DNA of 64,000 nt from Nocardioides caeni (GCF_004912195.1 NZ_STGW01000006.1:108160-172159), one strand, 5' to 3'. Shown: positions 1 through 9,178, counted from the first letter of the stretch. Made by a program: numbers and translations. Notes: generated from the sequence alone by a model not told the origin.

Positions 1-197
1 AGGAGGCGCTCAACGCCTGCGAGCAGGAGGCCGTCCTCGGCCGTCGCATCGGCGAGCTCTATCGCATCGCCAAGAACCGCGGTGAGAAGCTCGAGAAGGC
101 CAACGCCCGCATCGCCGAGCTCGAGCAGCGTGCCACGGTCAAGGGCCTCGCCCGCGCCAAGGCAGCGGGTGCCAAGCGCCGGCTGCGTCGCTCCTGA
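1..197 (+). CDS. C-terminal fragment of an unidentified coiled-coil protein
   Basis: The reading frame is already open at base 3 and ends with TGA at 195-197, leaving 64 residues of a protein whose start lies outside the window. The visible part is highly charged, with an Arg/Lys/Ala-rich tail and a heptad-like stretch (GEKLEKANARIAELEQRA) typical of a coiled coil. It is tail-to-tail with the teichoic-acid-type transferase. Such tails occur on some actinobacterial glycosyltransferases, but nothing here identifies a family. The frame is supported by strong third-position GC. Confidence 0.6.
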   Translation, partial: EALNACEQEAVLGRRIGELYRIAKNRGEKLEKANARIAELEQRATVKGLARAKAAGAKRRLRRS

Positions 198-217
198 CCT
201 CTGGTGGTCGAGGAGCG

Positions 218-2833
218 TCAGTCGGGCGGGAGCGGCGTCGGCACGGCCGGCAGCCGGCTCTGGTTGCGCTCGGTGAAGCGCACCCGCTCGACGACCCGCT
301 CGCAGTTGCCGCCGTCACGGAACGGGAAGGTCGCCTCGATCCGCGCCTGGTAGTCGGCCATCGGCGCCGCGCCGTGGTCGAGCGTCCGGACGGTCGCAGC
401 CACCGCGTCGTCGAGACTCGCCGCGACCGGTCCGAAGCCGTCGCGCTCGTACTGGAAGTAGCCGCCGCGCCCCACGTGGCCACCGCCGAGCACCACATCG
501 GCGTCGAACTGGAAGTAGACGACCGGACGCTCGAGGTAGGCGGCGTTGAAGGCGACCGACGAGAAGTCGGTGACGAACGCCCGGGCCCGGGCGAAGAGCT
601 CCTGCGGGTCCTGACCCTCATAGGCGAGCGGCGTGACGTGCGCCGGCAGGTCGAGGTGCGGGACCAGCGGCTGCAGGTTGGGGTGCGGGAGGAAGCCCAG
701 TGTCAGGCCGTGGCGCGCGCACGCCTCGGCGAGGCGCTCGTCGCGCAGATAGCCCAGCCACTCCTGCACGAAGGTGCTCTGCAGCACCGACAGGTCGAGC
801 TCGCGCCGCTGCGACCCCTCGATGATCGGCGGCAGCAGTCCGTTGCGCCACGTCGGCGCCACGAGCAGCAGGTCGCGCTTGTCCACGGGGAAGCGCTCAC
901 CCACCTGCTTGAGGCGGTCGAAGCGCGGCAGGCCCGTCAACGCGACCTCATGCGTGGTGAAGACGTACGACGTGTGGTCGCCCGCGATCGAGGCCAGCTC
1001 CTGCGGCGTGCTGACGACGAAGGTGTCGAGCTTCTTGGGGTCCAGCCAGGACGACAGGTCGTCCTTGATGACGCCGTGCTGCAGGAAGTGGAAGCGCCAG
1101 TTCGGCGGCGCGAACTCCGTCACCGGTCGGGGGTTCACGATCGCCGCGTCGGCGTGCGAGGACAGCAGGTGCCGGGCGTGGGCCATCAGCATCCGCCACT
1201 CCAGCGACTTGTAGGCCACCAGCCGGTCGCCGTGGCCCTCGGCGCGGAAGCGGTCCCACTCCTTGCCGCCCTTCTCCAGCACGAACCAGGCGTTGATCTC
1301 CGGATGGTGCTCGCGGACGTGGCGGAAGAGGATCTCGGCACTGTCGGCCGCGTCGTGCACGCGGTCGACGAAGACCCACGCGTCGGCGTACTTCGCCCGC
1401 ACCCGGGGGCGCAGATAGAGCTTCTGGGCGACCTTGCTCAGCCGCGAGACGGGGCGCCGGATCCGCAGTGGCTCGGGCACCTCCTCGCGGGCGCGGTCGG
1501 ACTCGGCGCTCAGCCACCAGCGCAGCTGGCCCGGGGGAGCGACCCGCACGCTCTCGGGCTCGGCGCCATAGACGATGTCGGCCGGTCGCCCGTCGCGGCG
1601 CAGCTCCAGAGAGGTGGTTGCCGGCAGCCAGGCGATCCGCTGGCGGATCAGCGGACGGCCGTAGTAGGTCCAGTCGCGGACCTTGGCGTGCAGCGGCTCG
1701 ATCTCGTCACCGTTGCCCCGCCACGACTCCTCCGGCAGGTCGCCGGTGAAGAGATAGCTGGCCCGCACGACCTCCTGGGTCGTGTCGAGCTCGGTGAGCG
1801 CGATCGCCGGCGCTCGCCAGGGTGATGCGTCATAGCCGTGCTCGAGGGCGAGGCGCGCGGGCCGCGGCACGGACGGCGGGAGGTACGGCGTCATCGCCGG
1901 CACGTCGATCTGCGCGAGGATCTGCGCGGTCAGTCGGTGGAAGCTCTCGGCGAGCTCGCCGTCGACCGGCCGCGGGCCGGACTTGGGGTCGGGCGAGGCG
2001 AGATACCAGGCGAGCTCGTAGAGCAGGTAGACCGCGACCCAGTCGGGCACCCGTCCGTAGCGCTCGGTCGCCCGCTGCAGCACGTCGAGGTAGCCGTGCT
2101 CGAGGACGGCGGTGTAGCGGCCGGGGTGCAGGCCGGCGGTCTGCAGCGTCGAGCTGGCGTCCTCGCGCTTGCGGTAGTGGTATATCGCGCCCTGCAGGAA
2201 GCCGACGACGGGGTGGTCGTAGGTGAACAGGTAGCGGCAGTTGAAGTGGCCGTCCTCGAAGTTCGGCCGGACGCGGTGGTCGAAGCGCAGGTCGTGCTCG
2301 CGGATGCGGTCGAGGGAGAAGAACGAGGCCGGCGAGCTCCCGTGGAAGCGCTCCGGGCTGCGGGACAGGTCGACCACCGGGCTGCCGACGAACATCGACT
2401 TCAGCGGGTGCCGGTCGAGGATCACGCCCCGGCCCTCCTGCCACAGCAGCCGGTTGGTCGCGGCCATCGCGGCGTCCGGGTGGGCGACGAGGAACTTCTC
2501 GACGACCTTGAGATAGGGCGGCTCGAGCACGTCGTCCGGGTCGGGGAAGGTGATCCACTCGCCCCGGGCCTCGGTGATGCCGCGGTTGCGCGCCGCGCCC
2601 TGGCCGCCGTTCTCCTGGTGCACCACCCGCACCAGATCGGGCCGCCGGGCAGCCCACTCGTCGAGCAGGCGGCCGGACTCGTCGGTCGAGCCGTCGTCGA
2701 CCATGACGACCTCGACCCGGGACAGGTCGAAGTCCTGGGCCTCGATGGAGGCGATGAAGTCGGGCAGGTAGGGCGCGACGTCGTAGACGGCGCTGACGAT
2801 GCTGAAGCGAGGGCGCTCCTGCTGCTCGGTCAT
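218..2833 (-). CDS. Bifunctional GT2 glycosyltransferase / CDP-glycerol glycerophosphotransferase (TagF-like)
   Basis: This 871-residue protein joins two enzymes. Residues about 8-240 form a GT-A family 2 domain, with MVDDGSTDESG near 45 and the metal-binding FPDPDD near 97. Residues about 470-850 match the TagF/TagB family of poly(glycerol-phosphate) transferases: LQHGVIKDD near 584, PRFDRL, APTWRNG and VTDFSSVAFNAAYLERPVVYF near 757. TagF enzymes polymerise CDP-activated polyols onto a lipid-linked wall glycopolymer at the inner membrane face, so a role in teichoic-acid-like polymer synthesis is likely. The polyol or sugar used cannot be read from the sequence. The ATG lies one base after the stop of the upstream acyltransferase gene, so the two are probably translationally coupled. 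Confidence 0.88.
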   Translation of the reverse strand: MTEQQERPRFSIVSAVYDVAPYLPDFIASIEAQDFDLSRVEVVMVDDGSTDESGRLLDEWAARRPDLVRVVHQENGGQGAARNRGITEARGEWITFPDPDDVLEPPYLKVVEKFLVAHPDAAMAATNRLLWQEGRGVILDRHPLKSMFVGSPVVDLSRSPERFHGSSPASFFSLDRIREHDLRFDHRVRPNFEDGHFNCRYLFTYDHPVVGFLQGAIYHYRKREDASSTLQTAGLHPGRYTAVLEHGYLDVLQRATERYGRVPDWVAVYLLYELAWYLASPDPKSGPRPVDGELAESFHRLTAQILAQIDVPAMTPYLPPSVPRPARLALEHGYDASPWRAPAIALTELDTTQEVVRASYLFTGDLPEESWRGNGDEIEPLHAKVRDWTYYGRPLIRQRIAWLPATTSLELRRDGRPADIVYGAEPESVRVAPPGQLRWWLSAESDRAREEVPEPLRIRRPVSRLSKVAQKLYLRPRVRAKYADAWVFVDRVHDAADSAEILFRHVREHHPEINAWFVLEKGGKEWDRFRAEGHGDRLVAYKSLEWRMLMAHARHLLSSHADAAIVNPRPVTEFAPPNWRFHFLQHGVIKDDLSSWLDPKKLDTFVVSTPQELASIAGDHTSYVFTTHEVALTGLPRFDRLKQVGERFPVDKRDLLLVAPTWRNGLLPPIIEGSQRRELDLSVLQSTFVQEWLGYLRDERLAEACARHGLTLGFLPHPNLQPLVPHLDLPAHVTPLAYEGQDPQELFARARAFVTDFSSVAFNAAYLERPVVYFQFDADVVLGGGHVGRGGYFQYERDGFGPVAASLDDAVAATVRTLDHGAAPMADYQARIEATFPFRDGGNCERVVERVRFTERNQSRLPAVPTPLPPD

Positions 2834-2834
2834 C

Positions 2835-4961
2835 TCATCCCTCTCCGCTCGGCTGGTCCGGGGTCCGGGCCTGGGTCCCGCCCCGGGCCTGCGCCAGCAT
2901 CCGCTCCAGCGGCGCGGCGAGGTAGGGCCCGAGGGTGTGGGCGTAGGTCGCCGTCAGGTGCGAGGCGTCGAAGTAGGTGATCACGCCGCCGTTGACGACC
3001 CGGCACACCTCACCGTCGCAGATGTGGTCGGTCATATCCACCAGCCGCAGCCGCGGGTCGCCGACCGCGGTCACCGCGTCCGTCGACGGGTCGGCGGGCA
3101 GCCAGTCGGCGCGGGTGCCGTCGCACTCCGCGTAGTCCTCGCCCGCATCGGCGATGCAGGTCGGGGTCGCCATGCCGGTGGCCGGGGTGTCCCGGATGAC
3201 CAGCACCGGCACGTCGGCGGCCAGGAGGGTGTCGAAGACGCTGCGGAACCCGTCGGCGTAGAGCGGCAGGGAGCTGGCGAGGTCGCTCGACTCGGCCGCG
3301 CGGACCGAGACCCGGTTGGAGGTGACCACCAGGTCGGGCTGGGCTTCGGCGATCTGCTCGGCGGTCCGCTCCACCCACTCGAGGCAGGCCTGGCTGTAGT
3401 CGTCGGTCTGGAAGTTCTGGGCGATCGCGGAGAACGCGCACTGCGAGGCCAGGTAGGTGTCGACCCGCCAGCCGCGGTTGCTGGCGACCCGTTGCAGCGC
3501 CGGCAGCCAGTGGCCCGCGTGGGAATTGCCGACGAGCGCGATCGTGACGTCGCCGTCGGGGTCGCCGAAGGTGCACGGCCGGTCGGGGAACTCGGGCGTG
3601 AAGGACCAGCACTGCTGGCCGCCGACGTCCTTGTAGGCCTCCGACTTGTCCTTCGCCGCCAGCACCGGGGCGGGCAGCAGCTCGTCATAGGACACTGGCT
3701 CGCAGTCGGCGCCCGGCTCGAGTGCGGCCGCCCCGAAGCAGGATCCGCCCTCGCGGATCGCCTCGGCCAGCCGCTCGCGGTCGTCGGCCTCCTCGCCCTG
3801 GACGCTCTGGATGACCACCGTCGCCATCGTGACGACGACGGCCATGCCGGCGAGCCCGGCGGCGTAAGTGGTGCGCCGGTAGCGGCCGAGCGATCCGGAC
3901 CGGAAGGGGCGCTCGACGTACCGCTCCGACAGGGCGGCGAGGAGCAGCGTCAGCGCGGCGATGCCGATCAGGTCGAACCAGCGGGTGTCGCGGCCCAGCG
4001 CGCTCGGCGCGAGGACGATCAGCGGCCAGTGCCACAGATAGACGGAGTAGGAGACGTCGCCCAGCCACCGTGACGGTCCGAGCGCCAGGAGGCGCCCGGG
4101 GCTGAACGGCAGGTCGGCGTCGGGGCGGCAGAGGATCACCAGCGCCGTGCCGAGCACCGGCAGCGCCGCCTGATAGCCCGGGAAGGGGGTTGCCCCCGAG
4201 TAGAGGAAGCCGGTCGCGACCATCGCCGCGAGTCCCAGCCAGGATCCGACCGCACGCACGAGCGGGTGGCGCAACGGCAATTCGCGCTGGCTGACCACGA
4301 AGGCCACCAGGCCGCCGATGCCGAGCTCCCAGATCCGCGTCGGGGTGATGAAGTACGCCGCCGCCGGGTCGTTCATCGTCCGCTCGACCGAGAACAGGAA
4401 GGACGCCAGCACTACCGTCGACAGCGTCGCGCCGACGACGTAGACGCTGCGCACGCGCAGGCGGCGCGAGGCCAGGAACGCGAGTCCGATGAGGATCGGC
4501 CAGCCGAAGTAGAACTGCTCCTCGACCGACAGTGACCAGAAGTGCTGCACGGCGGTGGGGACGTTGTCGCTGGCGAGGTAGTCGACGGCCCGGTCGGCCA
4601 GCGACCAGTTGACGACGTAGAGCGCGGCCGCGCGGGCGTCGTCGGCGTTGGGCTCCCACTGGGTGTCGGGCCCGATGAGGCGCACCGCGACGAGTGTCAG
4701 CGCCAGGACCAGCAGCGAGGCGGGCAGCAGCCGCCGGATCCGGCGGCCCCAGAAGTCGGCGAGGTCGACCGGCCGCCGCGGCGGGCGGTGCAGCAGGTGG
4801 GCGGTGATGAGGAAGCCGGAGATGACGAAGAAGACGTCGACACCGACGAAGCCGCCGGGCAGCAACGGGTGGTGGAGGTGATAGACGACCACCATCGCGA
4901 CCGCGATGGCGCGGAGGCCCTGGATGTCGGTGCGGGTCGTCCGACTCTCGCCACTGCCCAC
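2835..4961 (-). CDS. Acyltransferase-3 (OafA/YrhL type) with C-terminal SGNH domain
   Basis: This 708-residue integral membrane enzyme should O-acylate a surface polysaccharide. The N-terminal half (about 1-370) is the ten-helix acyltransferase_3 domain, opening with DIQGLRAIAVAMVVVYH and GGFVGVDVFFVISGFLI and carrying RRIRRLLPA. The C-terminal SGNH-hydrolase-like domain has VGNSHAGHW near 479, where Asn replaces the usual Asp of GDSH, and the DxxH pair in FDASH near 664. The frame is open far upstream, but homology begins at the GTG at 4961, with a GA-rich ribosome site just before it. It is the first gene of a two-gene operon with the TagF fusion and is divergent from the GT2 gene at 5076. 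Confidence 0.88.
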   Translation of the reverse strand: MGSGESRTTRTDIQGLRAIAVAMVVVYHLHHPLLPGGFVGVDVFFVISGFLITAHLLHRPPRRPVDLADFWGRRIRRLLPASLLVLALTLVAVRLIGPDTQWEPNADDARAAALYVVNWSLADRAVDYLASDNVPTAVQHFWSLSVEEQFYFGWPILIGLAFLASRRLRVRSVYVVGATLSTVVLASFLFSVERTMNDPAAAYFITPTRIWELGIGGLVAFVVSQRELPLRHPLVRAVGSWLGLAAMVATGFLYSGATPFPGYQAALPVLGTALVILCRPDADLPFSPGRLLALGPSRWLGDVSYSVYLWHWPLIVLAPSALGRDTRWFDLIGIAALTLLLAALSERYVERPFRSGSLGRYRRTTYAAGLAGMAVVVTMATVVIQSVQGEEADDRERLAEAIREGGSCFGAAALEPGADCEPVSYDELLPAPVLAAKDKSEAYKDVGGQQCWSFTPEFPDRPCTFGDPDGDVTIALVGNSHAGHWLPALQRVASNRGWRVDTYLASQCAFSAIAQNFQTDDYSQACLEWVERTAEQIAEAQPDLVVTSNRVSVRAAESSDLASSLPLYADGFRSVFDTLLAADVPVLVIRDTPATGMATPTCIADAGEDYAECDGTRADWLPADPSTDAVTAVGDPRLRLVDMTDHICDGEVCRVVNGGVITYFDASHLTATYAHTLGPYLAAPLERMLAQARGGTQARTPDQPSGEG

Positions 4962-5061
4962 TAGTCCTCGACCCCCTGCATCGCGCCCCTGAGGGTACGC
5001 GAGCGCGGCGATGCGGCCGAACCGACGCTCCGGTGTCGCGAGGCGCCGGTGCCCGCCGCCG

Positions 5062-5067
5062 TATGCT
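5062..5067 (+). promoter_or_regulatory. -10 box TATGCT of the GT2 gene
   Basis: TATGCT lies eight bases before the GTG at 5076, so the transcript would be leaderless or nearly so. No ribosome site precedes that GTG. Confidence 0.5.
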
Positions 5068-5075
5068 CTGCTCTC

Positions 5076-6224
5076 GTGTCCCGAGCCCGCTGGTCCCTGC
5101 GTCGCCCGGGTCGCCCGGGCCGCCCGGGCCGGAGCCGGCCCACGGTCAGCGTGGTGATGCCGGTGCACGACATGGCGCCGTACGTCGAGCGCAGCCTCGA
5201 CTCGGTCCTCGCCCAGCCCGGCGTGGACCTCGACGTCGTCGTCGTCGACGATGGCTCCACCGACGGCTCCGGCGACCTCGTCGCGGCCTACGCCCGACGG
5301 CACCCGGCGATCACGCTGCTGCGGCAGGACAACGCGGGGGTCTCCGCGGCCCGCAACGCAGCGATCGAGCAGTGCCGCGGGGAGTTCCTGACGTTCGTCG
5401 ACCCGGACGACTTCCTGCCCGCGCGGGCCTGGGCGCCGATGCTGGCGAGCCTGGAGCGCAGCGGCTCCGACTTCGCCGTCGGGATGATGGAGCGAGTCGA
5501 CGAGGGCGGCCGGCGGCGCCGCCCCCCGTTGCTGGCCCGCAACCACGCCGAGGCCCGCATCGGGGTCGACATCGACGCGGCGCCGCTGATGATCGCCGAC
5601 GTCTTTCCCTGCAACAAGCTCTTCCGGATGGACTTCTGGCGTCGCGCCGGGCTGAGCTTCCCGGTCGGCGTCTCCTACGAGGACCAGGTGTTCGCGGCCG
5701 ACGCCTTCCTGGCAGCCCGTCGCTTCGATGTCCTGACCGAGGTCGTCTATGAGTGGTACATCCGTGGCGAGATGTCCTCTGCCACGCACCGCCGTGGTCG
5801 GATCGACAATCTGCAGGACCGCATCGTCACCAAGCAGATGGCCCTCGACCGGGTCCGGGCACACGGCAACCCGGTGCTCGTCGACACCCTCGTGCGGCAG
5901 GTGCTGCCGATCGACATGTGGGAGCACTTCCGTGCGGCGGTCGCGCCGACCACCGAGGACCCGGACCACTACTGGTCGCTGCTGCGCGACGCCGTGCGTT
6001 CCTTCTGGCACGACGACACGGTGCCCTTCGAGCTCACCGAAGTGCCGCCGGGGCAGCGCCTGATGGGCTGGCTGGTCGCCCAGGACCGGCGCGCCGACCT
6101 CGCCGCCCTCATCGCGGCGATCGACGGGCCCGGCGTACCTGTCGAGGACGGGCGCTACCTCCACCCGTGGCGCGACGAGCCCGGCGTCCCGGCGGTGCTC
6201 GGAGAGGTCAGCCCCGGTCGGTGA
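5076..6224 (+). CDS. Family 2 glycosyltransferase
   Basis: This 382-residue GT-A enzyme has PTVSVVMPVHDMAPYVERSL, VVVDDGSTDGSG near residue 56, NAGVSAARNAAI and the DxD-type metal site FVDPDDFLP near 107. It has no membrane segments. The C-terminal ~150 residues are helical and resemble EpsJ/EpsH-like exopolysaccharide transferases. The GTG at 5076 is preferred because a -10-like TATGCT precedes it and the family starts close to the first beta strand; an in-frame ATG at 5049 would add nine residues. Its end overlaps the converging DUF6270 gene by 17 bp. Donor and acceptor are unknown; the locus suggests a wall or capsular polymer. Confidence 0.85.
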   Translation: MSRARWSLRRPGRPGRPGRSRPTVSVVMPVHDMAPYVERSLDSVLAQPGVDLDVVVVDDGSTDGSGDLVAAYARRHPAITLLRQDNAGVSAARNAAIEQCRGEFLTFVDPDDFLPARAWAPMLASLERSGSDFAVGMMERVDEGGRRRRPPLLARNHAEARIGVDIDAAPLMIADVFPCNKLFRMDFWRRAGLSFPVGVSYEDQVFAADAFLAARRFDVLTEVVYEWYIRGEMSSATHRRGRIDNLQDRIVTKQMALDRVRAHGNPVLVDTLVRQVLPIDMWEHFRAAVAPTTEDPDHYWSLLRDAVRSFWHDDTVPFELTEVPPGQRLMGWLVAQDRRADLAALIAAIDGPGVPVEDGRYLHPWRDEPGVPAVLGEVSPGR

Positions 6225-7491
6225 GGGCGAGCCGGGCCGTGCCGGTCTCGCGCAGCCAGGCGATGTGGCCGTCGGCGCTGGTCGACAGCGCCTCGACCCG
6301 CTCGTACGTCGCCGGCGACACCCTGTCCCGCAGCCCGGCCAGCAGCGTGTCGTCCGGCCGGTCGCCGGTCGGCTCCGGGGGCCGCGCCACCTTCGGCGCC
6401 GGTCGCAGCAGACGCTTCCAGCGGGGGCGGGCCGCCTCCGCCGCGGCGTGGGCACGGACCTCGTCCTCTCCTCGCCACCAGTCGACCTCGGCGCGGACGC
6501 GGGCCGCGGCGGCCGTCGCGATCTCGTCGATCGTGGCCGCGATCGCCGGGTCGCCGGCGACCTCGGGGTCGGTGCGCAGCGCGATCCGGTGCAGCTCGGC
6601 GAGGAAGCGCGGGTAGTAGTCCATCGTGTAGTGGACCTCCATCGCCCCCCAGGGGTGGTCGGCGAAGGTCACGTAGCGCTCGGCGCCGAGGTCGATGCTC
6701 TCCCAGCCATAGGCGGTGCGGGCGTGCTCGTTGAGCCGTCGCCAGAAGCGGCTGCCGGCCCGTGCCGCCCGCTGGCGCTTCGGTGGACCGAAGCCGGTCG
6801 GCGCGACGGCGCCGCGCCGGATCGTGCGGTCGACGTTGAAGCCGCAGTGCACGACCACCCGCGTGCCGGGGCACTCGGCAGCCATGAACGCCGCGAAGCG
6901 GTCCATCGCCTCGACCCAGACCGCGAAGTAGGCGTCCGGGTCGTCCTGCCAGTGCAGGTGGGTCACGGCGGGGTCGGCCAGCAGACGCTCGTGCAGGTCG
7001 GTCTTGTGGATGCGCCACCGGTTGTCGGTGACGTAGCGGCCGTCGGACAGCCGGATGACGCCGAAGTGCACGTCGCCGAAGAAGTCCAGGACGACCAGGT
7101 CGGGACGCTCGGCCGGCAGCAGCTCGAGGATCTCGCGGGTGAGGTCGGAGGCGACGTTCCACTGGCCGTAGGGCTTCATCGGCTTCACGGCCTGCCACGG
7201 CTCGTCGACCGGGGCGGACATCAGCGCGATCATCGAGCTCTGGTTGGTGGTCGGGCCGACCCGGAACCACCGCTTGTAGTCGGGATTGAAGCGGGAATTG
7301 AAGTTGTCGCGGGTGATGCAGCTGCCCATCACCGACACCGTCGCGACCGCCGGGCCGGCCGCATCGGTGGGAGCGGCGTCGTCCGGCTCGTCGTCGGGAG
7401 GGGCGTCGTCGTACGGCGCCTCGTCGGTCAGCCCGTCGGCGCCGTCGTCGGCGGGCTCCTCGGCGTGGTCCTCGAGCGGGTCGCCGCTCAT
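6208..7491 (-). CDS. DUF6270 family protein
   Basis: This 427-residue protein starts with a very acidic, probably disordered stretch (residues 5-42). It then has a globular domain opening with SVMGSCITRDNFN near residue 53, the Gly-Ser-Cys signature of DUF6270, a family usually found in polysaccharide loci and distantly SGNH-like. Other conserved-looking blocks are LVVLDFFGDVHFGV and VVHCGFNVD. The ATG overlaps the stop of the upstream sulfotransferase-like gene (ATGA), so the two are co-translated. The biochemical activity is not established; an esterase or acyltransferase role on a surface glycan is an inference from fold and context. Confidence 0.7.
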   Translation of the reverse strand: MSGDPLEDHAEEPADDGADGLTDEAPYDDAPPDDEPDDAAPTDAAGPAVATVSVMGSCITRDNFNSRFNPDYKRWFRVGPTTNQSSMIALMSAPVDEPWQAVKPMKPYGQWNVASDLTREILELLPAERPDLVVLDFFGDVHFGVIRLSDGRYVTDNRWRIHKTDLHERLLADPAVTHLHWQDDPDAYFAVWVEAMDRFAAFMAAECPGTRVVVHCGFNVDRTIRRGAVAPTGFGPPKRQRAARAGSRFWRRLNEHARTAYGWESIDLGAERYVTFADHPWGAMEVHYTMDYYPRFLAELHRIALRTDPEVAGDPAIAATIDEIATAAAARVRAEVDWWRGEDEVRAHAAAEAARPRWKRLLRPAPKVARPPEPTGDRPDDTLLAGLRDRVSPATYERVEALSTSADGHIAWLRETGTARLALTDRG

Positions 7492-8690
7492 CGCGGGGCG
7501 TCTCCACGCCGGGTCACCCGGGAGCGGGCCTTGCCCGCGAGTCGTCGGGCCAGCTCGCGGCCGGAGAGCTCCGCGTCGTCCGTGGCCCGGACCCCGCGGC
7601 GCGAGCGCAGCCGGGCGTTCTGCTTCTCCAGCTTCTCGATGCGGCGCTGCGCTGCGGTGAGGACCCCGGCGATCGCCTCGGCGGCAAGCTCGACCGGCAC
7701 GGTCTCGATGGGACCGGTGGAGGCGTGGGAGGGCACCCGGCGCAGCGCATCGAGGTCGCCGATGACACCGACGCCGCTGCCCTCGATGCGGGCGATCGAC
7801 GTGTCGGCCTCGGCGGCCGCCTGGTCCTGCGCCCACACGGGCAGCGCCAACTTGGGCTCGCCCGGGGCCGGCGTGCGGGAGTTGACGAGCCGCAGGGCGT
7901 AGCCGGAGCGGAAGAAGAGGGAGAACTGCTGCCAGGTGAGCTGGGCCCGGGTCAGCTCGATGGTCGCGCGCAGCAGCTCGGACTCGGGTGCGGTCAGCCC
8001 GCGGTTGCTGTGCGGCGGCGTGGCGTCGGCGAGCAGGCCCGCCGGCAGCTCCAGGAGCTGCTCGAAGGCGGTCGGCAGCAGGCGGCGGTCGGTCTCGTCG
8101 ATGGCGATGACCCGGATCTGCTCGATGGGCAGGACCGTCGACCAGGCCTCGACCTGTGCCGCGGCGTCGGCCCAGGACCAGAAGCCCTTGGCTGCTGCTG
8201 CACCGGGCTCGGGCCGCCGGAAGGCCGACTCCAGCCAGGGGTCGAGGGCGCCGGTCTTGCCGTCGCGCAGGACCTGCTGCCACGTCGACAGGGCGATCGA
8301 CCCGGGATTGCGGGCGGCGATCAGGACGTGGAGGCGCTCGGCCCCGATCTCCTCGACGATCCTGGCCCGCTGCGCGTTGTCGGCCAGGCCGAAGAACTCG
8401 CTGCTGACGACCGAGCGACCGGGGTGCGCGCGGACGGCGGAGACCAGGTCGCTCCACCGCTCCGACGGGGGCAGGGCGTCCTTGTCGCCCTCCCAGCCGG
8501 CGGCCGAGCCGATGAGGACCCGCGCCTCCTCGTGGTGGTGCGGCAGCGCACCGGGATAGAGGACGCCGGCCTCGAGCATCTGCTCGCGGGCGACGCCGAG
8601 CAGTCCCTGGATCGCGGTCGTGCCGGTCTTGTGCGGGCCGACGTGCCAGAGGATGGCGCCCGGGGGCAGTGCGACGATCGGGGTGGCCAC
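7488..8690 (-). CDS. Sulfotransferase-like P-loop protein
   Basis: This 400-residue protein opens with AILWHVGPHKTGTTAIQ at about residues 12-28. This is the phosphate-binding loop of the sulfotransferase superfamily, which binds the 5'-phosphosulfate of PAPS. VVSSEFFGL and VLIAARNPGSIALSTWQQ fit the second (3'-phosphate) motif. A coiled-coil-like tail ends the protein. The GTG at 8690 is chosen because a TAGGGT -10 box lies seven bases upstream; an ATG at 8735 would add 15 residues. It forms an overlapping operon with the DUF6270 gene. Modification of a surface polysaccharide is likely, but the substrate is unknown. Confidence 0.65.
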   Translation of the reverse strand: MATPIVALPPGAILWHVGPHKTGTTAIQGLLGVAREQMLEAGVLYPGALPHHHEEARVLIGSAAGWEGDKDALPPSERWSDLVSAVRAHPGRSVVSSEFFGLADNAQRARIVEEIGAERLHVLIAARNPGSIALSTWQQVLRDGKTGALDPWLESAFRRPEPGAAAAKGFWSWADAAAQVEAWSTVLPIEQIRVIAIDETDRRLLPTAFEQLLELPAGLLADATPPHSNRGLTAPESELLRATIELTRAQLTWQQFSLFFRSGYALRLVNSRTPAPGEPKLALPVWAQDQAAAEADTSIARIEGSGVGVIGDLDALRRVPSHASTGPIETVPVELAAEAIAGVLTAAQRRIEKLEKQNARLRSRRGVRATDDAELSGRELARRLAGKARSRVTRRGDAPR

Positions 8691-8697
8691 GTCGGCG

Positions 8698-8703
8698 ACC
8701 CTA
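8698..8703 (-). promoter_or_regulatory. -10 box TAGGGT of the sulfotransferase-like gene
   Basis: TAGGGT sits seven bases upstream of the GTG at 8690, the spacing expected for a leaderless transcript. It decides the start chosen for the gene. Confidence 0.6.
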
Positions 8704-8714
8704 CCGGTTGTGCT

Positions 8715-8842
8715 CCGAGCGCCGATATTCAGCATTTCCGCGATATGCGCAGGAAGTCGCCGGAGGCGATATGCCGCAAATCCGGACAATGTGCAAGGAT
8801 GACGAATAGCGACTTTATCGACGACGGAATGAGGAAAAGACA
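8715..8842 (+). promoter_or_regulatory. AT-richer lsr2 promoter region with three CGATAT motifs
   Basis: This stretch is clearly richer in A and T than the DNA around it. It carries CGATAT at 8723, 8741 and 8767; the last two sit in the octamer GCGATATG, 26 bp apart. A ribosome site (GAGGAAAAG) ends just before the lsr2 ATG. Lsr2 prefers AT-rich DNA, so autorepression here is plausible but unproven. Confidence 0.45.
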
Positions 8843-9172
8843 ATGGCACAGCGGGTGAATATCGTCCTGGTCGACGACATCGACGGCAGCGAGGCCACCG
8901 AGACGGTGACCTTCGGTCTCGACGGCGCGAACTACGAGATCGACCTCAACGACGCCCATGCCGCTGCCCTCCGCGACGCCCTCGCCACCTACGTCGGACA
9001 CGGCCGCAAGGTCAGCCGCGGCGGCGCGAAGCGCGCGAAGTCGGGCTCGTCGGTCTCCTCCGGTGCCTCCGCCAGCGACGTCCGCGCCTGGGCCCGCGAG
9101 AACGGCTACGACGTCCCCGCCCGCGGCCGGATCCCCGCCGACGTACGCCAGGCCTTCGACGCCGCACAGTAG
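8843..9172 (+). CDS. lsr2: Nucleoid-associated protein Lsr2
   Basis: This 109-residue protein is the actinobacterial H-NS analogue. It bridges AT-rich DNA in the nucleoid and silences horizontally acquired genes. The N-terminal dimerisation domain (residues 1-55) starts MAQRVNIVLVDDIDGSEA. A basic Ser/Lys linker follows (about 56-80). The C-terminal DNA-binding helices contain WARENGYDVPARGRIPADV with the AT-hook-like RGR that enters the minor groove. Length matches the family (about 110). It is followed by clpC, as in mycobacteria. A structured ~130-bp element begins seven bases after its stop codon. Confidence 0.97.
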   Translation: MAQRVNIVLVDDIDGSEATETVTFGLDGANYEIDLNDAHAAALRDALATYVGHGRKVSRGGAKRAKSGSSVSSGASASDVRAWARENGYDVPARGRIPADVRQAFDAAQ

Positions 9173-9178
9173 CCCTCT

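Noticed and set aside
4962..6455. N-terminal extension of the acyltransferase frame over the GT2 gene
   Set aside because: The family starts at the first membrane helix; the extension is antisense to a clear glycosyltransferase.
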